Assembly: GCA_964616465.1 (NCBI GenBank) | Contig: CAZTTO010000003.1 | Coordinates: 128,143 to 192,142, forward strand | Length of the DNA: 64,000 nt | Source: JAFLBI01 sp964616465 | GTDB taxonomy: Bacteria > Bacteroidota > Bacteroidia > Chitinophagales > Chitinophagaceae | Direction of reading: 5' to 3' | In this document: piece after piece, positions 26,451 to 36,745 of the stretch | Numbering within the stretch: the stretch's first letter is position 1 | Layout of the letters: every line of letters starts with the position of its first letter | The notes under the pieces: model-generated | What the model was told of the DNA's origin: nothing | The model's database searches: none | What the model saw: only the letters and a program-made list of their open reading frames with translations | Program-made: the position numbers and the translations under genes

Positions 26451-29400
26451 ATGATGCACATGAGAAAACTGTTATTCGCCATGCTGGCGTGGTTGCTTGC
26501 ATTAGCTCCCGCGTTAGCACAGAACAAGACAGTTACCGGTAAGGTAACTGACGACAAAGGTGCACCGCTATCCGGTGTTACAGTATCTGCGGTAGGTGCT
26601 AATGCAAGGGCACTCACAGATGCTTCAGGAACATTTTCTATTCAAGTTCCTGAGAAAACAAGGACCCTACGCCTTTCTTACATTGGATTTGACAATGTAG
26701 ATGTGGCTATTTCCGGTTCTAATTTAATGGTAACCATGAAGCCAGAAGACAAATCGCTTGAAGAAGTGGTTGTTGTAGGTTATGGTACTGTAAAGAAGAA
26801 AGATCTTACAGGTAGTGTATCTACCATTGGAGGTGACAAAGTACGCGATCTTCCTGTTCAGAGCTTTGATCAAGCACTATCTGGACGCGCAGCGGGTGTA
26901 AACATCACCATTCCAAATGGTGTAGTAAACAACCCTCCAGTTATTCGTATTCGTGGTGTTAACTCAATTAGTTTGAGTTCTTTCCCATTGGTTGTAATTG
27001 ATGGAGTGCCAACTTTCACTGGTGACTTTGGAAACAATGCTTCTAACAACCCTTTGGGTGATATTAACCCTGCTGATATTGAAAGCGTAGAAATTTTAAA
27101 AGACGCTGCTGCTGCTGCCATTTACGGTTCTCGTGCTTCTGCGGGTGTATTATTGATTACAACTAAAAAAGGAAAGCAAGGTCGTGCTAAAGTTAGCTAC
27201 GATGCTTGGGTGGGTTGGACCCGTCCATTTAACTTGATTCCTGTATTGAATGGTCGTCAGTATGAGGAAATTAAAAACGAAGGTTTAGTAAACGCCGGTA
27301 CTCCTCCAAATGGAACTACCCGTGGATTCTATCCTTATATTGGCAATGATGGACAGCCTGTAAGTACGAATTGGTACGATGTAATTTACAGAACTGGTGT
27401 GTCTCAAAACCATAACGTGAGCATTTCTGGTGCGAATGAAAAAACGAGTTATTTCTTCTCTGCTGCATATACTAAGCAAGAAGGTATGATTCGTCAGAAT
27501 GATTTCAAGCGCTTGAATGCTACAATGAGTTTAGATCATAAAGTAAACAGTTGGTTTACTTTGGGCGGTAAGTTTCAATATGCTAACTCAAACAACTTTG
27601 GTGTGAACTCTGGTTCTCAACCAGGTGGAGCGTTTGCAACTTCTGGTATTGGTCGTTTGGGCTTTAACTTGGCACCAAACGTACCTGTTTTCTTAAATGA
27701 TGGAAGTTACAACATTAATAGAGCATCAAACCAAATTGGAGGCGGTGCAAACTTAACTGCACTTCAGTTTACCAATCCTCAAGTGTTGTTAGATTTAAGC
27801 AGATTCTCTTCTGAGTCAGATCGTGTAATTGCGAATATTTATGGTAATGTAAAGTTGATGGATGGTTTGAATTTCCGTACCACATTTGGTATTGATAATA
27901 TGACTATCATTAACAAGACTTTCCAGAACCCATTACATGGTGACGGTGTAGCAAATAATGGTAACGCTATTAACACCAACCAAAGCTACCGTCGTTGGAA
28001 CTTAACCAATGTATTGAATTACAACAAGAGCTTTGGCGATCATAATATTGCTGCTTTAGTTGGTAATGAGCAGCAGTATACTTGGCAAGAAGGCTGGGGA
28101 GCTTGGAGACAAGGGGTAACTGATCCTTTTTATAACGAGTTTCAGGGTGGTTTCAATACAATTGTTCCATCAGGCAACTTCTTAGGTGAAAACTACTTAG
28201 TATCATTCTTTGGTCGTGTAAACTACGATTACAAGAAGAAATATTTATTATCATTTAATGCTCGTCGCGATGGTTACTCTGCATTCTCTCCTGAGAATAA
28301 GTATGGTAACTTCTGGGGCGCATCTGCTGGTTGGGTAGTTAGTCAAGAGAAGTTTTTTGAAAATTCTGGCCTAAGCAAAATCTTCAGCAACTTCAAAGTT
28401 CGCGGAAGCTATGGTGTGGTTGGTAATAACCAAGGAATTGGCGACTTTGCTTTCTGGAGTTTCTTCAGCAGCGGCTTATATGGAACCAATCCTTCATTGT
28501 TCTTCTCTCAGGCAGGTAACAGAGACCTTCGTTGGGAAACCAGTAAGAAGACAGATATTGGACTTGAAATGGGCTTCTTAAACGGTCGCTTAAATGTGGA
28601 AGCAACTTATTATATCAATGATGTAGATAATTTGATTCTTGCTGAACCCCAAGCACCTTCTCGTGGTATTCCTGGAAACTCTATCCTACAAAACGTAGGT
28701 GCTATGTCTAACCGCGGTTTGGAATTAACTATTAACTATAATGTTATTCAAAAGAAAGACTTCAGCTGGAATACAAGCTTCAACATTACAACTTTACGTA
28801 ATAAAGTAACTGCATTAGCTGCAGGTGGAGCTGATATTCAGCCTGCTACATCAGGATTGGAGCGTCCAAGTATGATTCGTGTAGGTGAATCAATTGGTAG
28901 TTTCTATGCTGTTCGTACTGCAGGTGTAAATCCTGCTAATGGTCAGCGTATATTCTTGTATCGCGATGGAACACAAGTTCAATACAACCATGCTGCTCCA
29001 GTAGCATCTCGTTGGACATTGGTATCGAATGGTGCAGTTGCTCCACGTGTTGCTGATCAGGCGAACGATGGTGTAATTATTGGACCAGCATTACCAAAGT
29101 GGACTGGTGGTTGGGATAACAATTTCCGTTACAAAAACTTTGATGTGTCTATGTTATTCTTCTTCTCAGGAGGTAACTATGTGTACAACGGTACTCGTGC
29201 AGGAATGTTAGATCAGCGTAGCTGGAACAACACTACTGATGTGTTGAGACGTTGGCAGAGAGCAGGAGATCAGACTGATATTCCACGTGTGGTATTTGGA
29301 GATAATATCTCTAATGGTTCAGGTGTGGTAATTAGTGAGAACGTAGAGCGTGGCGACTTCTTGAAGTTGAGAAATATTACTGTTGGTTATACACTTCCTA

Positions 29401-29597
29401 AGCGCTTAACTGATAGAGCTGGCATTAGCAGCTTCCGCTTCTTTGCACAAGTATTTAATGCCTTTACTTTAACAGGTTACCGTGGATATGATCCAGAAAT
29501 TTCATCTAACGGTAACGGTAATGGTAACCCAAGCGTTGATAGAAACTCTGTGCCTCAGGCAAGAAGCTTTAATATTGGCATCAACGTTGGATTTTAA
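26451..29597 (+). CDS. SusC/RagA-type TonB-linked outer membrane transporter (system 1)
   Basis: The 1048-residue protein has a signal peptide ending APALAQ, a CarboxypepD_reg-like domain (about 25-100), a SusC signature (EEVVVVGYGT) and a plug domain with LSGRAAGVNI and IRIRGVNS, then IESVEILKDAAAAAIYGSRA. The barrel fills the rest and ends FNIGINVGF. It imports a substrate captured by its SusD partner, powered by TonB. Start may be ATG 26451, 26454 or 26460. The stop TAA and the first possible ATG of susD share one base. Length and composition are usual for the family; substrate unknown. Confidence 0.93.
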   Translation: MMHMRKLLFAMLAWLLALAPALAQNKTVTGKVTDDKGAPLSGVTVSAVGANARALTDASGTFSIQVPEKTRTLRLSYIGFDNVDVAISGSNLMVTMKPEDKSLEEVVVVGYGTVKKKDLTGSVSTIGGDKVRDLPVQSFDQALSGRAAGVNITIPNGVVNNPPVIRIRGVNSISLSSFPLVVIDGVPTFTGDFGNNASNNPLGDINPADIESVEILKDAAAAAIYGSRASAGVLLITTKKGKQGRAKVSYDAWVGWTRPFNLIPVLNGRQYEEIKNEGLVNAGTPPNGTTRGFYPYIGNDGQPVSTNWYDVIYRTGVSQNHNVSISGANEKTSYFFSAAYTKQEGMIRQNDFKRLNATMSLDHKVNSWFTLGGKFQYANSNNFGVNSGSQPGGAFATSGIGRLGFNLAPNVPVFLNDGSYNINRASNQIGGGANLTALQFTNPQVLLDLSRFSSESDRVIANIYGNVKLMDGLNFRTTFGIDNMTIINKTFQNPLHGDGVANNGNAINTNQSYRRWNLTNVLNYNKSFGDHNIAALVGNEQQYTWQEGWGAWRQGVTDPFYNEFQGGFNTIVPSGNFLGENYLVSFFGRVNYDYKKKYLLSFNARRDGYSAFSPENKYGNFWGASAGWVVSQEKFFENSGLSKIFSNFKVRGSYGVVGNNQGIGDFAFWSFFSSGLYGTNPSLFFSQAGNRDLRWETSKKTDIGLEMGFLNGRLNVEATYYINDVDNLILAEPQAPSRGIPGNSILQNVGAMSNRGLELTINYNVIQKKDFSWNTSFNITTLRNKVTALAAGGADIQPATSGLERPSMIRVGESIGSFYAVRTAGVNPANGQRIFLYRDGTQVQYNHAAPVASRWTLVSNGAVAPRVADQANDGVIIGPALPKWTGGWDNNFRYKNFDVSMLFFFSGGNYVYNGTRAGMLDQRSWNNTTDVLRRWQRAGDQTDIPRVVFGDNISNGSGVVISENVERGDFLKLRNITVGYTLPKRLTDRAGISSFRFFAQVFNAFTLTGYRGYDPEISSNGNGNGNPSVDRNSVPQARSFNIGINVGF

Positions 29598-29617
29598 TGA
29601 CTAAAAACTTGAAGATT

Positions 29618-31063
29618 ATGAAATTTAAAATAGTATCCCTATCCCTCTTAGCCGCAGCATTTGTTGGCTGTAGTAAAGAGAAGCTGGAGCCCATTCCTCA
29701 AACGGCCCTTTCCGATGCTGTTGCATTTAGTGATTCTGCTCGATGTGTTCAGCAGGTTCAAGGTGTTTACTCATCTTTGAAAGCAGGTCAAATGTTGGCA
29801 GGTCGCTATCAGGTGTATCAAGATGTGCGTGGTGAAGAATTCATTAACCGCACAAACAACGCCGTTACTGCATGGTTAACTTGGCAGTTCAACTTAACAG
29901 CTAGTGCTAATGAAGTACAAAACTTTTGGGCAGCTGCTTATGCATGTATTAACCGCGCGAACGTAGTGATGGCAGGTATTGAAGGATCACCAATTAGTGC
30001 AACTTTAAAGCGCAACCTAATTGCAGAGGCAAAAGTGGTTCGTGCAACTGCTTACTTCATGTTGCTTCAGTTGTATGCGCGTCCATTTACAGATGGTAAT
30101 GGTGCTCGTCCGGGTGTAATTCTTCGTTTAACTCCTGAAACATCAGCCGGTGAAAACAACCGTGCTCGTGCAACAGTGGGTGAAGTATATACTCAAATCA
30201 TTAAGGATTTGAATGAAGCTGAAGCAGAATTACCATTGACATATACCAATTCGGAGCACAGAGTTACTCGTGCTCACCGCAATACTGCTATTGCATTAAA
30301 AACCCGTGTTTATTTAAATATGGGTCAGTATGCAAACGTAGTAACAGAAGGAAACAAGTTGGTTCCTAATGCTGCTCCATGGCAAGCTGCTTCTGGTGTT
30401 GCTAATGCATTAAATGCATCTATTGCTACAGTTTTCAGCAACTACACTAATTCTGAGATGATCTTCTCAATGCCTTTCACTGCATTAGATCCTCCAGGTG
30501 TACAGAATGGCTTAGGACATTATTATAATGCAGCTCCAAATGGCGGAGGGGAGTTTTCATTGAATCTGGATCCTGGTGGAATTCATGCTAATGCTGATTG
30601 GAGAGCGCAGGATGCGCGTAGAAACTTTCTAATAACAGTTGGTGGTCATGTTCGCTTAAACAAATGGCCAAACCCAGCAAACGCAGCTGATTGGAGTCCA
30701 GTAATTCGCTACGCAGAAGTTATGTTGAACTTGGCTGAAGCATTGGCAAGAAATGCTGCGGGTACTTCTGTAGATACTCGTGCATTGGCTATTTTAAATG
30801 CAGTTCGTAAGCGCTCAGATGCAACTATTGCTGATTTTGCACCAGCAAACAAGGATGCTTTAGTAGCTTTAATTCTAACAGAAAGAAGAATTGAGTTATT
30901 AGGTGAAGGTTTCCGCACATCAGATATCACTCGTTTGGGTGCTACATTCCCTGCAAAAGGTGTAGTTGGTGCTGTTGCGCCATCTGCCAACCAATACATT
31001 TGGCCAATTTCTTTGGCTGAGTTATTGGTGAATAAATCTTGTGAGCAGAATCCTGGTTACTAA
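29618..31063 (+). CDS. SusD/RagB-type nutrient-binding lipoprotein (system 1)
   Basis: From ATG 29618 the product has 481 residues with a lipobox AAFVGCSK, so it is lipid-anchored on the cell surface. An in-frame ATG at 29597 overlaps the SusC stop. The helical SusD core is visible in INRANVVMAG, AEAKVVRATAYFMLLQLYARPF and the C-terminal RYAEVMLNLAEALAR and TERRIELLGEGFRTSDI stretches, with the usual NPGY end. It caps SusC-1 and binds the ligand. It is followed by a strong terminator, so system 1 is a two-gene unit. Confidence 0.93.
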   Translation: MKFKIVSLSLLAAAFVGCSKEKLEPIPQTALSDAVAFSDSARCVQQVQGVYSSLKAGQMLAGRYQVYQDVRGEEFINRTNNAVTAWLTWQFNLTASANEVQNFWAAAYACINRANVVMAGIEGSPISATLKRNLIAEAKVVRATAYFMLLQLYARPFTDGNGARPGVILRLTPETSAGENNRARATVGEVYTQIIKDLNEAEAELPLTYTNSEHRVTRAHRNTAIALKTRVYLNMGQYANVVTEGNKLVPNAAPWQAASGVANALNASIATVFSNYTNSEMIFSMPFTALDPPGVQNGLGHYYNAAPNGGGEFSLNLDPGGIHANADWRAQDARRNFLITVGGHVRLNKWPNPANAADWSPVIRYAEVMLNLAEALARNAAGTSVDTRALAILNAVRKRSDATIADFAPANKDALVALILTERRIELLGEGFRTSDITRLGATFPAKGVVGAVAPSANQYIWPISLAELLVNKSCEQNPGY

Positions 31064-31087
31064 GAAATCAATTCATTTCCTTACTTC

Positions 31088-31127
31088 AACCCGCACCAAG
31101 AAAAAACTTGATGCGGGTTTTTTCTTT
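31088..31127 (+). terminator. Rho-independent terminator after SusCD system 1
   Basis: Arms AACCCGCACCAAG and CTTGATGCGGGTT pair with one mismatch around a 6-base A loop, followed by TTTTC and TTTTT. It separates the two SusCD units. Confidence 0.9.
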
Positions 31128-31454
31128 TTGGTTATAAACCTGAGTCTCTGGTCTTTTATGTCATGTCTTTTAATAGGCTGACAGTTCAATTTGATTGTTT
31201 ATACGTTGCGAAGCACTTCAGCAATATCTGTAATTTAAACGCATAATCAGGGCCCAGATTAGTAACAATAGAAGTGTCTGCTTTTCTACTTTACAGGGGT
31301 GTTAAATGTTGCTAGTTGGCTGCTATTTATTTACAAATAGCAACACAGATCGGAATAAATTCCAATAGACACATGATATTTTTTCGTGATAAAAGCCCCT
31401 ATTTCAGGATAAAAGGCAAAAAAATGGATGAATGGAGCAACTTTTTTTATAAGA

Positions 31455-31487
31455 TTGTGTCTAAGTTGTGGATAGTTGGCTATATTG
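31455..31487 (+). promoter_or_regulatory. Possible promoter of SusCD system 2
   Basis: TTG at 31455-31457 and TATATTG at 31481-31487, 23 bases apart, weakly match the Bacteroidota consensus. The coding start is 32 bases downstream at 31519. Confidence 0.35.
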
Positions 31488-31518
31488 CAAACTCCAAAAT
31501 TTAAAAAAACACTGCTTT

Positions 31519-34500
31519 ATGAGAAAACTCGTCATGCTCATGATGGGACTCTTCTTGTCGCTTTCCATGGTGATAGCGCAGTCAAGAGTCATCACAGGTA
31601 AGGTACTCGATGAGAAGGGAGCTCCGGTTTCCAACGCATCAGTACTGGTTAAAGGAACCAATATTGGTACAACTACCAAAGAAGATGGTTCATTCTCTCT
31701 CAATGCCCCTTCAACAGCAAGAGATCTTGTGATCACTTCTGTGAACTTCGAAAGACAAGAAGTTCGTTTAGGATCTGGCAACACTTACAATGTAACTTTA
31801 AAAGCTGCTTCTGACGATTTGGAAGAAGTAGTAGTAACAGGTTACCAACAGCAAAAAAGACGCGAAGTAAACGCGGCTGTTAGTAAGATTGATGCCAAGC
31901 AAATTGAAAACATTCCCGTTCCATCTGTTGACCGCTTATTACAAGGTCGTGCTTCAGGTGTGCAGGTGAATGCAAACAACGGTATCCCTGGTGGTGCTGT
32001 AAACATTTTGATTCGTGGTGCTGGTTCTATTAATGCTGGTAACCAACCACTATTTGTTGTGGATGGAGTTCAAATCAATGGAAACACAACCAGCATCCAA
32101 ACTCAAACCAACCCAATTGCTTTCTTAAACCCAGAAGATATTGAGTCTTTTGAGATTTTGAAAGATGCTGCCGCAACCTCTATTTATGGTGCGCGTGGTG
32201 GTAACGGGGTTGTGTTAATTACTACTAAAAAAGGTAAGGCTGGTAAAAATGAGGTAATGGTTAACATGCAATATGGTGTAACCCAGCCATTAAAGTACTT
32301 CGATATTATGAGCATTGATGAAATTGCTCGTGTTCGTTTTGAAGCGGTAAACAATGCAAGCCCTCGTCTTCCGGCTGCTACAAACCGTGCATCTGCACTC
32401 GCTGGTTTAGGTATACCTAGTACACTTACAGATGCTGAGATTGCCGCTTTACAGCAATACGATTGGCAGAGGGAAGCATTGACCAATGGAAGTGTAAAGC
32501 AAATTAACATGTCGCTTCGTGGTGGTAATGATAAAACTACTTACTACATTTCTGGTTCTTATAACGTAACTGAAGCGGTTATTGACCCAGTAAATTTCAA
32601 AAGAGGTACTTTATTGACTTCTTTAACACATAAAGTGAACAGAAAGCTTTCTGTTGAAACTCAAATTAGCTTGAGTACTATTTCTCAGAACGCTCCATTC
32701 GGTGGTGCAGGTGGTGGTGCCTTCTTAGGTAACACTGCATTTGCCGCTGCTACCATTCTTCCGCACAACCCCATTCGTAATGCAGACGGAAGCTGGTATG
32801 GTTTACCTGGTTCTGGTCAAGCTGTTGCTGGTATCCTAAGCTTTAACCCAATGGCGGTAAACGCATTAAATACAAGCAAGCAAAGAACCAACCAAATGGT
32901 GGGTAGCTTTACTATTAACTACGAAATTATGAAGGGCTTACGTTACCAAGGTAAATTTGGTTTGGACTATCGTTTGGTTCAAACTGAATTTTATGGTGAC
33001 CCTCGTTTGGATGAATACTTCAATCGTCGTGGATTGGGTACTGTTAACTCTGACTGGAACACTAACTTCTTAACTTTCCACACGTTGAATTATAACAAGG
33101 TATTTGCTGGCAAGCACAGTGTTTCTGCTCTAGCTGGTGCGGAATATCGCTCAGATGTTCAGGAGCGTATTGGTGCATCTGCAGAAGGTTTTCCAACTCC
33201 AGATTTTAGAACAGTGAACACTGCTGCTACTCCTTTGGGTGCAACAGGTTTCTGGACAGGTAACCGCGTATTCTCTTTGTTTGGTCGTGCTACTTATGAA
33301 TACGACAGACGTTATAGCGTTGTATTCTCTGTACGTCGTGATGGTTCTTCTCGTTTCGGTGCGAACAACCGTTTCGCTACTTTCCCATCTGTTCAAGTGG
33401 GTTGGAATGTAACCAACGAAAAGTTCATGCAAAATGCAACTCGTTGGATGAACAATTTGAAGATTCGTTATTCGTGGGGACAAGCGGGTAACGATCAGAT
33501 CGGAAACTTCGACGCCCTTGGTTTATTTGGTGGTGGCCGTCAGTATGCTGGTACCCCAGGTATCTTCTACAGCCAATTGGCTAGCCCTACACTACGTTGG
33601 GAATCAAGAACTGAAAACAACATTGGTGTTGACTTAGGTTTCTTCAATGATCGTATCACTGCTAGTGTTGATGTGTACAGAAGATTAAACGACAGATTAT
33701 TGTTAAATCGTTCTTTATACCAAACTACTGGTTTTGGATCATACACTGATAACGTAGGTGCTGTAACCAACGAAGGTGTGGAAGCAACTATTGGTGTGAA
33801 AGTAATTGATAAGGCGTTCAAGTGGAGAACTAACTTCATTTTTGCTTATAACAAAAACTTCATTTCTAACTTGTATGATGGTTTACAAGTATTACCGGGT
33901 AACAACGCTATTCGTGTAGGTGCTCCTTTGGGATCATTCTTCGTAGCTAATTATGCTGGTGTAAACCCTGCAACTGGTCGTGCAATGTGGTTCAAGGCAA
34001 ATGGTGATTTGACTTACAACCCATTGATACCTGCTGACCAAAGATTAGCTGGTCAAACTATTCCAGTGTACAATGGTGGTTTTGAAAACGTATTCAGCTA
34101 TAAGAACTTTGAAGCAACCTTCTTCTTCAACTATGAGTACGGTCGTACTGTAAGTGATGGTCAGGTGAACTTTATGTCTGAAGTTGGTGGACGTGCTTTC
34201 AATGGTTTACAGTCTATGTTTGATGCTCGTTGGACCACACCTGGTCAGATGACTTCTGTTCCTCGTCCATTTAACGGAAACACAGACGCTGCCAGCTCTG
34301 GTCGTTTTACTGGTCAGCGTTACTTGTTCAAAGCAGATTATATCCGTTTAAGAACAGTTATGTTGGCATATAACTTTCCACGTGAGTTGATGCAGCGTTG
34401 GAAAATGACTATGGCTCGCTTCTATGTACAAGGTACTAACCTTTGGACATATGATGATTATCCAGGTTATGATCCAGAATTCGTAGGTGCGGCAACAGGT

Positions 34501-34551
34501 ATCGTTCCTCAGAATAAGAACATCACTGTAGGTTTGCAACTCAGTTTCTAA
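31519..34551 (+). CDS. SusC/RagA-type TonB-linked outer membrane transporter (system 2)
   Basis: From ATG 31519 the protein has 1010 residues; the frame is open from 31468 but the later start gives a proper signal peptide ending MVIAQS. It shows the CarboxypepD_reg-like domain (ITGKVLDEKGAPVSNAS), EEVVVTGYQQ, plug motifs LLQGRASGVQV, ILIRGAGSI and IESFEILKDAAATSIYGARG, and a barrel ending ITVGLQLSF. It is clearly diverged from system 1 (different plug and loop residues), so the two likely take different ligands. It precedes its SusD by 22 bases. Confidence 0.93.
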   Translation: MRKLVMLMMGLFLSLSMVIAQSRVITGKVLDEKGAPVSNASVLVKGTNIGTTTKEDGSFSLNAPSTARDLVITSVNFERQEVRLGSGNTYNVTLKAASDDLEEVVVTGYQQQKRREVNAAVSKIDAKQIENIPVPSVDRLLQGRASGVQVNANNGIPGGAVNILIRGAGSINAGNQPLFVVDGVQINGNTTSIQTQTNPIAFLNPEDIESFEILKDAAATSIYGARGGNGVVLITTKKGKAGKNEVMVNMQYGVTQPLKYFDIMSIDEIARVRFEAVNNASPRLPAATNRASALAGLGIPSTLTDAEIAALQQYDWQREALTNGSVKQINMSLRGGNDKTTYYISGSYNVTEAVIDPVNFKRGTLLTSLTHKVNRKLSVETQISLSTISQNAPFGGAGGGAFLGNTAFAAATILPHNPIRNADGSWYGLPGSGQAVAGILSFNPMAVNALNTSKQRTNQMVGSFTINYEIMKGLRYQGKFGLDYRLVQTEFYGDPRLDEYFNRRGLGTVNSDWNTNFLTFHTLNYNKVFAGKHSVSALAGAEYRSDVQERIGASAEGFPTPDFRTVNTAATPLGATGFWTGNRVFSLFGRATYEYDRRYSVVFSVRRDGSSRFGANNRFATFPSVQVGWNVTNEKFMQNATRWMNNLKIRYSWGQAGNDQIGNFDALGLFGGGRQYAGTPGIFYSQLASPTLRWESRTENNIGVDLGFFNDRITASVDVYRRLNDRLLLNRSLYQTTGFGSYTDNVGAVTNEGVEATIGVKVIDKAFKWRTNFIFAYNKNFISNLYDGLQVLPGNNAIRVGAPLGSFFVANYAGVNPATGRAMWFKANGDLTYNPLIPADQRLAGQTIPVYNGGFENVFSYKNFEATFFFNYEYGRTVSDGQVNFMSEVGGRAFNGLQSMFDARWTTPGQMTSVPRPFNGNTDAASSGRFTGQRYLFKADYIRLRTVMLAYNFPRELMQRWKMTMARFYVQGTNLWTYDDYPGYDPEFVGAATGIVPQNKNITVGLQLSF

Positions 34552-34573
34552 TCACTAAAATGCTAGAAAAATT

Positions 34574-36091
34574 ATGAAAACGATTATGAATAAATTCCTC
34601 ATCTCTGCATCTGCTATGAGCCTTTTGCTGGCTTCATGTTCGGATAAGGATTTGACTGTATTGCCAAGGCAGTCTATTGCATCTGCTACGGCTTTAACTT
34701 CACCATCTAGTGTAGATGCGGCTGTAATTGGTACTTATGCCAACCTAAAGTCTCGTGTATTGTACGGTCGTGATTTTGTGGTTTATGGTGACGCATTAGC
34801 AGATAATGCTGTTGCTACCAACAAATCAGGTCGTTTGGTAGGTGAAGCTCGTAACAACGTTGGTGCTCACTATGTAAACTGGGGTACTGCGTATTCAGCT
34901 ATCAACGATTGTAACCTTGTACTGGATGCGATTCCAAGAATGACTGCTGCTACTCAGGTTCAGCGTGATCGCTGGGAAGGTGAAATGCGTTTTGTTCGTG
35001 CTTTATTATACCATGATTTAGTACGTGCTTATGCTTATGCTCCAACAGCTATTGTAGCTGCTTCTAACAGAGGTGGAGTAGTAATCAGAAGAACTGCTGT
35101 TGACAATAAGGATACAGCAGCTGCTTTCCGTCCTGCTCGTGCTTCTATTCAAGATGTATACGCTTTTATTGTTGAAGATTTAACTATTGCTTCAACAAGA
35201 TTACAGCCTGCGGGTGTTGCTCGTGCTGGTGCGCCTCATTTTGCTACACGTGCTGCTGCACAAGCTTTATTAGCTCGTGTTCAGTTGTACGCAGGTAACT
35301 GGGCTGCTGCTCGCGATGCTGCAACCAATGCGCTAGGAGGTGGTGTAGGTACATTAACAACTGCTTCTAACTATTTAGCGGGTTGGAGAGCTTCAACTCA
35401 CCCTGAATCAATTTTTGAAGTTCGCTTCGCAATTGCAGCTGAAAGTTTGGGTGTAAACGAAGCATTACAAACTACAACTACTTCTATGGGTGCTTTAGGT
35501 GCACCCGAGACAAACGGTGGTTGGGGCGATTTAGTGCCAAATGCCTTGCAATTAAACGCTGTTGGTTTAAGCGGTTTTCCTGCTTCTCTTTCTATTCCTG
35601 TTGCTTCTGCATTACCAGCTTTAACTAGAACTTCAGATGTACGTAATTTGGTGTTTGAGTGGGGTGGTCGTAGAACAAACCCTCGCTTCATTGAGTGTAC
35701 TAAGTACTTCGGTAAGAGTGGTTTCTTGAACCTAGATAACGTACCAGTTCTTCGTCACGCAGAAATGTTGTTGATCCGAGCTGAAGCTCATTTCCGTTTA
35801 GGGGCTGAAAACTTAGCTATGGATGATATTAATAACTTGCGTACACGTCGTGGTTTGGCAACAACTACTTTGACTGGTTCAGCAATTTTAGAGGAAATTC
35901 TTAACCAACGTTTAGCTGAGTTTGCTATGGAAGGACATCGCTTCCATGATCTTAAGCGTTTGGGTAGAGATATTCAAAAAGATCCTAGCGTTGGATTTAC
36001 CTTAAACTTCACAGATTTCCGTATGCTAGCTCGTATTCCTGACGGAGAGTTGGTAGGAAACCCTAACATGCAACAAAACCCAGGATATTAA
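34574..36091 (+). CDS. SusD/RagB-type nutrient-binding lipoprotein (system 2)
   Basis: The 505-residue protein has a lipobox LLASCSD; a second ATG at 34586 is equally possible. SusD features are INDCNLVLDAIPRM, EMRFVRALLYHDLVRAYA and the C-terminal LRHAEMLLIRAEAHFRLG and EFAMEGHRFHDLKRLG stretches, ending in NPGY. Codon and amino-acid use (alanine-rich) is similar to neighbours. It forms an operon with SusC-2 and, 22 bases later, a small lipoprotein. The substrate is unknown; no enzyme gene accompanies the pair. Confidence 0.93.
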   Translation: MKTIMNKFLISASAMSLLLASCSDKDLTVLPRQSIASATALTSPSSVDAAVIGTYANLKSRVLYGRDFVVYGDALADNAVATNKSGRLVGEARNNVGAHYVNWGTAYSAINDCNLVLDAIPRMTAATQVQRDRWEGEMRFVRALLYHDLVRAYAYAPTAIVAASNRGGVVIRRTAVDNKDTAAAFRPARASIQDVYAFIVEDLTIASTRLQPAGVARAGAPHFATRAAAQALLARVQLYAGNWAAARDAATNALGGGVGTLTTASNYLAGWRASTHPESIFEVRFAIAAESLGVNEALQTTTTSMGALGAPETNGGWGDLVPNALQLNAVGLSGFPASLSIPVASALPALTRTSDVRNLVFEWGGRRTNPRFIECTKYFGKSGFLNLDNVPVLRHAEMLLIRAEAHFRLGAENLAMDDINNLRTRRGLATTTLTGSAILEEILNQRLAEFAMEGHRFHDLKRLGRDIQKDPSVGFTLNFTDFRMLARIPDGELVGNPNMQQNPGY

Positions 36092-36113
36092 TTCACCAAT
36101 AAAAAGCAATAGA

Positions 36114-36662
36114 ATGAAAAAATTAGCATTGAGTACGATTGTTTTTGCAGCCGCGCTTTTTACCATGGTGGGTTGTATTAAACAAGATGATTTTATATTT
36201 AAAGGATTACAGGTTGAATTTGATGCCGCTTCATGGAATGCACGTGGTGCAGGTGTTGAGTGGCCAGTTTTAACTCGCGTGCCAGCATACGGTATGCCAG
36301 TTCTTAACGCTCCAATAACTACTGTTAGTCCTGCTATACCAGCAGATCCTCTTATAACTAGAACAAGCGGTACTATCCGTTTCCGTGTAAACCTAATCGG
36401 TGCGCAGCAGGCAACTGCTCAAACCATTAACTACAGCGCTATTGCAGCTTCAAGTACTGCTGTAGCAGGTACACATTACACCATTCCAGGAACTCTTACT
36501 ATTCCTGCAAACAGCAGTTTTGGAGAAGCAATTGTAAATATCCTGAACCCAGGAGTTTCAAGTACTACTACACGTAGTCTGGTATTAGAAGTAACTGGAA
36601 ACAGCACTATTCAGCCAGCTGTTCAATTGAATAAAATAGGTTTGGTGATAAATCAAAACTAA
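36114..36662 (+). CDS. DUF4843-like surface lipoprotein of SusCD system 2
   Basis: A 182-residue lipoprotein with lipobox MVGCIKQ. The mature part is beta-rich, with a Calx-beta-like pattern (GTIRFRVNLIG, TAVAGTHYTIPGTLTIPANSSFGEAIVNI) that resembles DUF4843 proteins found as third genes of Bacteroidota SusCD operons. It probably sits on the surface beside SusD and may help bind the ligand. It is 22 bases after susD-2 and followed by a strong terminator, which closes the three-gene operon. Confidence 0.7.
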   Translation: MKKLALSTIVFAAALFTMVGCIKQDDFIFKGLQVEFDAASWNARGAGVEWPVLTRVPAYGMPVLNAPITTVSPAIPADPLITRTSGTIRFRVNLIGAQQATAQTINYSAIAASSTAVAGTHYTIPGTLTIPANSSFGEAIVNILNPGVSSTTTRSLVLEVTGNSTIQPAVQLNKIGLVINQN

Positions 36663-36679
36663 AATTCAGTTAATTTTCT

Positions 36680-36710
36680 AAGCTGCCGGCCATTGGTCGG
36701 CAGCTTTTTT
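36680..36710 (+). terminator. Rho-independent terminator after SusCD system 2
   Basis: Arms AAGCTGCCG and CGGCAGCTT pair perfectly around a 9-base loop and are followed by a run of T. Confidence 0.9.
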
Positions 36711-36745
36711 ATGAACCTATGTAACTTTATATTAAACTAAATAAA

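Larger units (their letters stand above)
31064..31518. other. Intergenic region between SusCD systems 1 and 2
   Basis: About 455 bases without a convincing gene. It holds a terminator (31088-31127), an 8-bp hairpin with a 6-base loop at 31321-31342 (arms TGCTATTT and AAATAGCA) without a T tract, an AT-rich stretch, and a weak promoter near 31455-31487. The length is generous for a promoter region and could carry a regulatory leader, but no known riboswitch was recognised. Confidence 0.5.

Noticed and set aside
31321..31342. Hairpin TGCTATTT/AAATAGCA as a riboswitch or terminator
   Set aside because: Only 8 base pairs, no T tract and no match to a known riboswitch.
33151..33483. Minus-strand frame of 110 codons inside the second SusC
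   Set aside because: Antisense shadow without motif or start signal.
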